Part shown: positions 7,460 through 12,179 of the stretch, piece after piece | Position numbering within the stretch: position 1 is the first letter of the stretch | Layout of the letters: every line of letters starts with the position of its first letter | DNA from: Nitrospirota bacterium | GTDB lineage: Bacteria; Nitrospirota_A; Leptospirillia; Leptospirillales; Leptospirillaceae | Direction of reading: 5' to 3' | Assembly: GCA_027415455.1 (NCBI GenBank) | Contig: DAIBSV010000044.1 | Span: 1-13,066 of the forward strand | Length of the DNA stretch: 13,066 nt | Position numbers and translations under genes: made by a program | Notes under the pieces: generated by a model | What the model was told of the DNA's origin: nothing | Seen by the model: the letters and a program-made list of their open reading frames with translations, nothing else | Database searches by the model: none

Positions 7460-7467
7460 ATTATAAT
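7460..7467 (-). promoter_or_regulatory. Palindromic -10 box upstream of the Crp-family gene
   Basis: ATTATAAT is its own reverse complement, so it offers TATAAT on both strands. Read leftward it would start transcription near 7453, giving a leader of about 48 bases before the 27-codon ORF and about 128 bases before the regulator start. No good -35 sequence lies 16-18 bases upstream on either strand, so an activator or a weak promoter is implied. Confidence 0.3.
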
Positions 7468-7563
7468 GGGAATCCCTCCAAACCGAAAGGGCAGATTTCC
7501 GGTCGGGATATTCCTCCTGTTTTCCCCGATTGTCCTTAGCCTTTAAAAAAACCGATATAACAT

Positions 7564-7592
7564 TTGAAATATGGTTGTTATTCGTGTAAACT
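7564..7592 (+). promoter_or_regulatory. Putative sigma-70 promoter of the lytic transglycosylase gene
   Basis: TTGAAA (7564-7569, 5/6) and TAAACT (7587-7592, 4/6) are spaced by 17 bases in an AT-rich stretch. Transcription would start near 7599, leaving about 200 bases of leader before the transglycosylase. A second box, TATAAC at 7556-7561, lies just upstream without a clear -35. The gap between the divergent regulator and transglycosylase genes holds these boxes, the inverted repeats listed next and no supported ORF on the plus strand. Confidence 0.42.
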
Positions 7593-7651
7593 TCGGCTCG
7601 GAATTTTCCGGATCGGTCTCAGTTGAGCCGGGAGAGCCGCGGTGAGCCGAA
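7592..7651 (+). repeat. Long-range inverted repeat enclosing small hairpins
   Basis: TTCGGCTC (7592-7599) is exactly complementary to GAGCCGAA (7644-7651), and G7600 can wobble-pair with T7643. Between them, GGAATTTTCC can fold on itself. Two CCGG copies can pair around CTCAGTTGAG, itself a small stem. The nested layout resembles a multi-branched leader RNA. The caveat is that the 5' arm overlaps the -10 and start region of the promoter at 7564-7592, so it is fully transcribed only from an upstream start. I match it to no known riboswitch class. Confidence 0.3.
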
Positions 7652-7666
7652 TCAATGCATCCCTGA

Positions 7667-7686
7667 CCTTCCGGATTACCGGAAGG
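7667..7686 (+). repeat. Perfect 8-bp hairpin in the transglycosylase leader
   Basis: CCTTCCGG and CCGGAAGG flank an ATTA loop, a perfect 8-bp stem that would lie in the leader RNA of the transglycosylase. No T run follows, so it is not a standard terminator. The rest of the leader to 7794 holds further short self-complementary stretches, such as ATCCCCGGGAT. Confidence 0.4.
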
Positions 7687-7802
7687 ATGGAGGTTAGAGT
7701 GGGGGTTTCGACAGGATGCCCCTGAACGGATTCTATTAATCCCCGGGATCGGGAGTCTGTTCGAAGTCATAGGCCGGTCTTTCCGGTTTTCATCGAGGAG
7801 GG

Positions 7803-9215
7803 ATGATGGAATCGTTCAAGCGGACCCTTGTTTTCGGGGGGGCCATCTTTGCATTGTCTGCCCTTTCGGCCTGCGCAACGCAAGGGGCGCCCCCGGCAAC
7901 AAGCTCTCCTGCAGGACAGGTGAAAAAGCCAGCGCAGTCCATGCTGGCCCGGACCTTTCCCTTCATCCATTCAAAGGCTCCGGCCCCGTCCGTTTCGCCA
8001 AAACCGGCCCCTCCTTCTCCTCCCCCGGCCGCCCAGCCTCTTCCGGAAAAACCGGCTTCTCCCGTGCTCTTTTCCTCGATTCCGGACGATCCGAGCATTC
8101 AGCTCTATATCGACTACTTTCAATATGCCGACCATCGCCGCTTCAAGAAATGGCTCGAACGTTCCCACGAGTATCTCCCCTACATCCAGCAGACGTTCCG
8201 GGAGATGGGACTTCCGGAGGATCTGGCCTATGTCTCCCTGATCGAAAGCGGTTTCAGCGCCCGGGCCTATTCGCGGACGGGGGCGGCCGGCCTCTGGCAG
8301 TTCATGCGGGGAACGGGGATCAAGTACGGGCTCAAGGTCAACTGGTGGATCGACCAGCGGAGGGATCCGATTCTGGCGACACGTTCCGCGGCCCAGTATC
8401 TGAAGGATCTTCATGACGAGTTCGACTCCTGGGAGCTTGCCCTGGCCGCATACAATGCGGGGGAGGGCCGGGTGGCCAATGCCGTCTCCCGGGCCGGGAC
8501 GAAGGACTACTGGAAGCTCAGAAGAACCCGGGCCTTTTCATCCGAGACCAGAAACTATGTTCCAAAAATGATCGCCGCCATGACGATCGCGAAGAATCCG
8601 GAGAAGTATGGATTCACCGATCTCGCCTACCATCCGGCGATCGTCGTGCGCCAGAAGGAGATCCACCGGTCCGTGGAGATTCGTGCGCTGGCCCGGGCCA
8701 TGAACATGACCGTTTCCGAATTTCTCGCCTACAATCCGCAGTTCATCCGGTGGGCAACCCCCCCCCGGCTTCCGTCGGTGACGGTCAACGTCCCCGTGGA
8801 GGCTTCGGAAGGATTCTCGAAGCGCCTTGCCTCTGTCCCAGAGAGTGGGATCAATCCGGATGTTCCCGTCTACCGCGTCGAATCGGGAGACTCCCTCTGG
8901 TCCATCGCGCACCGCTTCCATGTTCCCCTTCGGGAGCTGATAGCGGTCAACAACCTGAAGTCGCGCCATCTCCGGCTGCGACAAAAACTGGTCATTCCGG
9001 AGACAGGAAAGGCCCGCTCGACTCGGCTTGCCTCCCGCAAGCGTTTGCGGCACGTCTCCTCCGGCTGGATCGACCATCGGATCCGGAGGGGGGATTCGCT
9101 CTATCTTCTCGCCCATCATTACCGGACCTCCGTTCGGGAAATTCTCGCGAAAAATCACCTCCGTTCCTCACGCATCCTGCGCGTCGGGGATCACATCATG
9201 ATTCCCTCCCGTTGA
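7803..9215 (+). CDS. mltD: MltD-type membrane-bound lytic murein transglycosylase with two LysM domains
   Basis: A 470-residue lipoprotein that cleaves peptidoglycan glycan strands non-hydrolytically, forming 1,6-anhydro-muramyl ends. The signal peptide ends in lipobox LSAC with lipidated Cys24; Ala at +2 suggests outer-membrane sorting. A Pro/Ala/Ser-rich linker spans about 28-90. The SLT catalytic domain (about 120-270) carries LIESGF with catalytic Glu148, AAGLWQFM, AAYNAGEGRV (215-224) and NYVPKMIAA. Two LysM peptidoglycan-binding domains follow (about 357-399, YRVESGDSLWSIA; about 426-468, HRIRRGDSLYLLA), so the order matches MltD. GAGGAGGG (7795-7802) touches the first ATG. The second ATG at 7806 has better spacing and may be the true start, losing one Met. 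It is divergent from the Crp-family gene, and its leader is unusually rich in inverted repeats. Confidence 0.93.
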   Translation: MMESFKRTLVFGGAIFALSALSACATQGAPPATSSPAGQVKKPAQSMLARTFPFIHSKAPAPSVSPKPAPPSPPPAAQPLPEKPASPVLFSSIPDDPSIQLYIDYFQYADHRRFKKWLERSHEYLPYIQQTFREMGLPEDLAYVSLIESGFSARAYSRTGAAGLWQFMRGTGIKYGLKVNWWIDQRRDPILATRSAAQYLKDLHDEFDSWELALAAYNAGEGRVANAVSRAGTKDYWKLRRTRAFSSETRNYVPKMIAAMTIAKNPEKYGFTDLAYHPAIVVRQKEIHRSVEIRALARAMNMTVSEFLAYNPQFIRWATPPRLPSVTVNVPVEASEGFSKRLASVPESGINPDVPVYRVESGDSLWSIAHRFHVPLRELIAVNNLKSRHLRLRQKLVIPETGKARSTRLASRKRLRHVSSGWIDHRIRRGDSLYLLAHHYRTSVREILAKNHLRSSRILRVGDHIMIPSR

Positions 9216-9225
9216 TCTTGGAAGG

Positions 9226-9276
9226 CCGGAAGGGCCCGGATACGCAACTTGTCGGCTAAGCTTTTGGTCCTTCCGG
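9226..9276 (+). other. Large 11-bp hairpin between mltD and the cold-shock promoter
   Basis: CCGGAAGGGCC (9226-9236) pairs with GGTCCTTCCGG (9266-9276) over 11 bp with one G-U wobble and a 29-base loop. It starts ten bases after the transglycosylase stop and ends seven bases before the next gene's -35 box. The downstream run ATTCTCTT is only partly T-rich, so it may be a weak terminator or an mRNA 3'-end stabiliser. Confidence 0.35.
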
Positions 9277-9282
9277 ATTCTC

Positions 9283-9311
9283 TTGACAAGAGTGAATGCT
9301 CGCGTTAAAAT
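9283..9311 (+). promoter_or_regulatory. Strong sigma-70 promoter of the cold-shock gene, with palindrome on -35
   Basis: TTGACA (9283-9288, 6/6) and TAAAAT (9306-9311, 5/6) are spaced by exactly 17 bases, the best promoter in the window. Transcription should start near 9318. The -35 hexamer sits in the palindrome CTCTTG-A-CAAGAG (9280-9292), which could be an operator. Confidence 0.8.
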
Positions 9312-9317
9312 CCCGAA

Positions 9318-9450
9318 CGTGGGGTTTCATAAGGAATGCCCAATGTGATGTCCTGAAGAGGGTTCCGATGGGAGGCTTCTTCCGGGTGATCGCTTGTCGG
9401 CCATGTCCCCATGTCAGGAAACAATAATAGTTTCAACCGGAGGTATTCGA
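9318..9450 (+). promoter_or_regulatory. Long 5' leader of the cold-shock mRNA
   Basis: The predicted start and the ATG leave a leader of about 133 bases, unusually long for a 66-codon gene and similar in scale to the thermosensing leader of E. coli cspA. I see no exact E. coli cold-box sequence. The upstream in-frame ATG at 9394 would add 19 residues but has no ribosome binding site. GGAGG (9439-9443) instead sits at good spacing for ATG 9451. Temperature-dependent folding is inferred by analogy only. Confidence 0.45.
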
Positions 9451-9651
9451 ATGGCAAAAGGTAAAGTCAAGTGGTTCAACGCCAACAAGGGGTACGGGTT
9501 CATCTCCCAGGAAAACGGGGAAGACATCTTCGTGCATTACTCTGCCATCCAGACTCAGGGCTTCAAGACCCTCGATGAAGGACAGGCTGTGGAGTTCGAG
9601 ATCACCCAGGGCCCCAAGGGACCTCAGGCGGCCAACGTAACCAAGGATTAG
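9451..9651 (+). CDS. Cold-shock protein, CspA family
   Basis: A 66-residue single OB-fold protein that binds single-stranded RNA and DNA and melts RNA secondary structure. It begins [19 protein letters not shown], containing the RNP1-type motif KGYGFIS, followed by the RNP2-type motif DIFVHYSAI. It ends PQAANVTKD. Length and composition are standard. The start is fixed by GGAGG seven bases upstream and by the family N-terminus. It is monocistronic: a strong promoter and long leader upstream, and an intrinsic terminator 134 bases downstream. These paralogues are hard to tell apart, so no specific csp letter is given. Confidence 0.96.
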   Translation: MAKGKVKWFNANKGYGFISQENGEDIFVHYSAIQTQGFKTLDEGQAVEFEITQGPKGPQAANVTKD

Positions 9652-9784
9652 GCCGAAGGAGAGTGTAAGACTGATGTTCCTGCGGCGTCTTTTATCATCA
9701 TCGAGGTAAAGACAGTACCTTAAGGTTGAAAAGCACAGCGAGGATCAAAAGTCATTATACATACTCTTAGATACAATAATTCAG

Positions 9785-9816
9785 GGAGAGCCCCGAAAGG
9801 GGTTCTCCTTTTTTTT
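9785..9816 (+). terminator. Strong intrinsic terminator after the cold-shock gene
   Basis: GGAGAGCCCC (9785-9794), a GAAA tetraloop and GGGGTTCTCC (9799-9808) form a 10-bp stem with one G-U pair, followed by eight T residues. It ends the cold-shock transcript and insulates the pseudopilin genes. The 133 bases between the cold-shock stop and this stem hold no convincing gene; a weak stem (AAGAC/GTCTT, 9667-9691) is the only other feature. They are either a long 3' UTR or an unannotated small RNA. Confidence 0.92.
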
Positions 9817-9874
9817 CGACACTTCTTTTCGACGCTTCGATTCTGATCGTCGCAGACACCACCGTGAGGGATCC

Positions 9875-10456
9875 ATGATGCACGGAAGACCTTCTCCTGC
9901 CGCAGGATTCACGCTCCTCGAGATCATGGTGGTCCTCTTCCTCGTCTCCCTTGTGGCTCTTCTCATCGCCCCGAAGCTGACCCTCAGAAAGTCGGACGAC
10001 CTCGGACGCACGACACGAAAGATCGTACGGGAGATTCGGGGGCTCCAGTGGAAAGCCATTTCAACGCAGAGGATGGTCCGTCTCGACTACGACCTGGACC
10101 GGGATCGGATATCGGCAAGCGAGCTGGCTCCCTCCGGAGACCTGGTCTCCCTCAAGGGTCCGGGGGACCGGCCGTTTCTTCTCCCGAAGGGGATCCGCAT
10201 CACACGGATCAGGGTCCTCCACCAGGGCAAGGTGAGGGACGGAAAAACATTCACCCAGTTTTTTCCGAGCGGGGCGGTGGAGTCCACGACGATTTCCCTG
10301 AGAGATCGCCTGGATCATCGCATGACTATCGTGATCCGTCCCATTACGGGACGGATCCGGATTGTCGCGGGGGAGTATCGGGACAGGACGCCGCCCGCTT
10401 ATTACGGAGCTCCCGGAGGAGAGATCCCATCACTTGAGGGCGCGGATGACCAGTAG
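9875..10456 (+). CDS. gspH: Type II secretion pseudopilin, GspH type
   Basis: A 193-residue prepilin-like protein. A short leader ends at Gly11, followed by FTLLEIMVVLFLVSLVALL, the class III signal cut and N-methylated by the prepilin peptidase; Glu16 is the conserved +5 glutamate. A beta-rich globular C-terminal domain follows. Size and position ahead of gspI- and gspJ-like genes suggest the minor pseudopilin GspH of the secretion pseudopilus, though type IV pilus minor pilins (FimT) look similar. GAGGG lies four bases before the ATG. The gene starts 59 bases after the strong terminator, so its promoter must lie within or across that gap; I see no clear one. Confidence 0.78.
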   Translation: MMHGRPSPAAGFTLLEIMVVLFLVSLVALLIAPKLTLRKSDDLGRTTRKIVREIRGLQWKAISTQRMVRLDYDLDRDRISASELAPSGDLVSLKGPGDRPFLLPKGIRITRIRVLHQGKVRDGKTFTQFFPSGAVESTTISLRDRLDHRMTIVIRPITGRIRIVAGEYRDRTPPAYYGAPGGEIPSLEGADDQ

Positions 10457-10835
10457 GGTTCGGATGGCGGGGAGATCGGAGGGGGGATTCACCCTGATCG
10501 AGGTCATGGTCGCCCTCTTCATTTTCTCCGTGGCGGTGCTCACGCTTCTGGCCGCGCGGTCCCAAACGGTCAGAACCAATGACGAAGTGCGGCTCCGGCT
10601 CCGGATGGTGGACCTCGCGAACATGAAGATGGCCGAGATCGTGGCTCGCGGATTCGCTCCGCCAGGCATCCTGACGGGGCGGTTCAAGGCCCCTTACCGG
10701 GAGTACCGATGGGTCGAGGAAGTCTCTCCCTCTCCCATTCCGATCGTCAGACAGGTCCGACTGACGGTCAGCCACGGGAAGAATGGGGAAGCCCGCTCCT
10801 TTTCACTGGTGACCTATGTCTCAAACATCCCCTGA
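10446..10835 (+). CDS. gspI: Type II secretion pseudopilin, GspI type
   Basis: A 129-residue minor pseudopilin. The leader ends at Gly14 and is followed by FTLIEVMVALFIFSVAVL, with the +5 glutamate at residue 19. The mature part, including LANMKMAEIVARG, fits the short GspI family. ATG 10446 is chosen because GAGGG sits five bases upstream and it overlaps the end of gspH by 11 bases, as expected for coupled translation; ATG 10464 is a possible alternative. In known systems GspI nucleates the pseudopilus tip with GspJ and GspK. Symbol assignment rests on order, size and signal, not on alignment. Confidence 0.8.
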   Translation: MTSRVRMAGRSEGGFTLIEVMVALFIFSVAVLTLLAARSQTVRTNDEVRLRLRMVDLANMKMAEIVARGFAPPGILTGRFKAPYREYRWVEEVSPSPIPIVRQVRLTVSHGKNGEARSFSLVTYVSNIP

Positions 10836-11547
10836 CGAATCCCTGGCCAAAAGGAGACCCGCCCGTCTCCCGGACGCGGGATTTACCCTTCTGGAGGTCC
10901 TTGTGGCCTCCGGGATCCTCGCGGTGATCCTGGGCCTCCTGTTCGTGGCGATCCACCAGACGGAGCGGACCATCGGTGAAGTCGAGTCGGGGAGCCGGTT
11001 CGAGCGCAAGATGGAGATCGTCCGGTATCTCCTGCGCGAGGAACTCCTTGGAGCCTATTTGAACCAGAATGATCCCCTGACCTTGTTCGTCGGTTTTCCG
11101 AACCATCTTCACGGACGCGACACCGACTCGCTCATGTTCACGACTCTGGCCCAGACGCGGCTTTCCCAGACCTCTCCCGTCTCCCATCTCGAGGGAGTCC
11201 AGTACATTCTTTTTAGAAGTTCGGGGACCCGGCTTTTCACCCTCGTTCATGAACAGAACACGAATCTTCTGTCCTATGGAACACAGGCGGTCATCCCGGA
11301 AAAACTTCTGGGCGACGTCTGGTCTCTCAGAATCCGGTATTTCGACGGAATGCTCTGGACAGACAGATGGAACTCCGTTCAAACCCATGCGCTTCCGCTA
11401 TTGACGCGATTCGACATTGTCGTGGAGGACAGGAAGGGGAAGAAAGAGCGTTTTTTTGAAGAGGTTCAGATTCCGCAGTCTACTCTGAATCAGAATCAGG
11501 GGGGAGGAAATGAGATCCCGGAAGGATCCGGGTCCACCGGGAACTAG
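10816..11547 (+). CDS. gspJ: Type II secretion pseudopilin, GspJ type
   Basis: A 243-residue minor pseudopilin. A 22-residue basic leader ends at Gly22, followed by FTLLEVLVASGILAVILGLL, with the +5 glutamate at residue 27. The larger globular domain ends in WSLRIRYFDGMLWTDRWNS, typical of GspJ, then a Gln/Gly-rich tail. It overlaps gspI by 20 bases. No gspK follows; a convergent small gene ends on the same CTAG. This is therefore either a partial minor-pseudopilin set or a pilus-related variant whose other parts lie elsewhere. Confidence 0.82.
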   Translation: MSQTSPDESLAKRRPARLPDAGFTLLEVLVASGILAVILGLLFVAIHQTERTIGEVESGSRFERKMEIVRYLLREELLGAYLNQNDPLTLFVGFPNHLHGRDTDSLMFTTLAQTRLSQTSPVSHLEGVQYILFRSSGTRLFTLVHEQNTNLLSYGTQAVIPEKLLGDVWSLRIRYFDGMLWTDRWNSVQTHALPLLTRFDIVVEDRKGKKERFFEEVQIPQSTLNQNQGGGNEIPEGSGSTGN

Positions 11548-11723
11548 AAACGTTCGGGGTGGCCGGATTGGGGATTTTGTTCCTTTGAGGAGTGGAGCGC
11601 CAGATCCTTGAAGTCTTGCCAGCATGAAGCGCAGATGTAAAGACCCGCTTCCCGACTGGAGGTCACTGATGACACCCTGTCACAAATTTCGCACTCGACA
11701 AGGAACGTTTTTGCAGTTTGCAT
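11544..11723 (-). CDS. Small zinc-ribbon protein, 59 aa
   Basis: A minus-strand ORF beginning MQTAKTFLVECEICDRV, with CxxC (Cys11, Cys14) and a second CxxC (Cys31, Cys34, in YICASCW) separated by 16 residues, the layout of a four-cysteine zinc ribbon. It has an Asp/Lys/His-rich tail and no membrane segment. GAGG lies five bases before the ATG, and a good promoter lies about 30 bases upstream. The stop shares the CTAG palindrome with the convergent gspJ stop. I do not recognise a named family. Small zinc ribbons commonly bind nucleic acid or protein partners, but no function can be assigned. Confidence 0.7.
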   Translation of the reverse strand: MQTAKTFLVECEICDRVSSVTSSREAGLYICASCWQDFKDLALHSSKEQNPQSGHPERF

Positions 11724-11753
11724 AAACGCCTCTCTTTCTTTGGTGCGTATTCC

Positions 11754-11783
11754 ATACTACGGGGGAAGGGTCTTTTCTGTCAA
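11754..11783 (-). promoter_or_regulatory. Sigma-70 promoter of the zinc-ribbon gene
   Basis: Reading leftward, TTGACA (11783-11778, 6/6) and TAGTAT (11759-11754, 4/6) are 18 bases apart. Transcription should start near 11747, giving a leader of about 24 bases with the ribosome binding site inside it. The -35 region shares CTCTTGACA with the cold-shock promoter. Confidence 0.68.
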
Positions 11784-11890
11784 GAGTTTTTCTGAAATAG
11801 GATGCACGTCAGAATTTTGAAAATCTTCAGATATGGAATCCTTACTTGTATGACTTTAATGTTCGCACATTGCAGAGATGGAGGATGCCC

Positions 11891-12175
11891 ATGAAAACAT
11901 TGTATTTCCAGGAGCTAGAACGGCTGGAATCCGAACGCTCCCGCATCTGGCGCGAGATTGGACATGCGCCCGCTTGCCCCCCTGGGCCGCAGGTCAGGAG
12001 GGGGAATGCGCGGGCGAATATCCCAAGGGAGTCCGAAAGAAGTCTCGTGGTTTTAGAAATACAGGAATTGACATCCTCCCCTCCCTCTCGCTTCGCTCGC
12101 CGCGAAAGCGGTAAGAAAGGGGATTCCTTCCTGCCATCTCCCCGGTCGGACACGGGGATGGATTTGCCGGCCTGA
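11891..12175 (+). pseudogene. Small host ORF apparently interrupted by the IS element
   Basis: GGAGG lies six bases before ATG 11891 (MKTLYFQELERLESERSR), so translation initiation looks real. The first 59 codons run to about 12067: a charged, helix-prone start, then a Pro/Arg-rich stretch. The frame then enters the putative right end of the IS200/IS605 element (TTGACATCCTCC...) and continues for 35 codons of element sequence to 12175. The C-terminus is therefore probably an artefact of insertion. I do not recognise the host part; it may have been a small regulatory or structural protein. Confidence 0.42.
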
Positions 12176-12179
12176 AGGG
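12068..12179 (-). ncRNA. Putative omega-RNA scaffold and right end of the IS200/IS605 element
   Basis: Downstream of tnpB on its own strand, two hairpins follow. One pairs CCATC/GATGG with CCCCG/CGGGG (12134-12161). The other is a longer stem (12075-12127) pairing CCCCT with AGGGG around an inner CGCTT/AAGCG stem. The minus strand then ends GGGGAGGATGTCAA at 12068, the typical right-end tip of IS605/IS1341-type elements. In characterised TnpB systems the guide is the flanking sequence just past this tip, here reading TTCCTGTATTTCTAAAAC leftward from 12067. Boundaries are estimates; the RNA may begin inside tnpB. Confidence 0.55.

Noticed and set aside
7326..7460. Longest Crp-family start at TTG 7460
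   Set aside because: The codon lies inside the ATTATAAT box, and the extra 45 residues look non-coding. The region is better explained by promoter, leader and the 27-codon ORF.
7541..7802. Known riboswitch (c-di-GMP, ydaO, TPP or cobalamin type) upstream of mltD
   Set aside because: None of the conserved core sequences I know for these classes can be found, although the region is rich in inverted repeats. Only an unclassified structured leader can be proposed.
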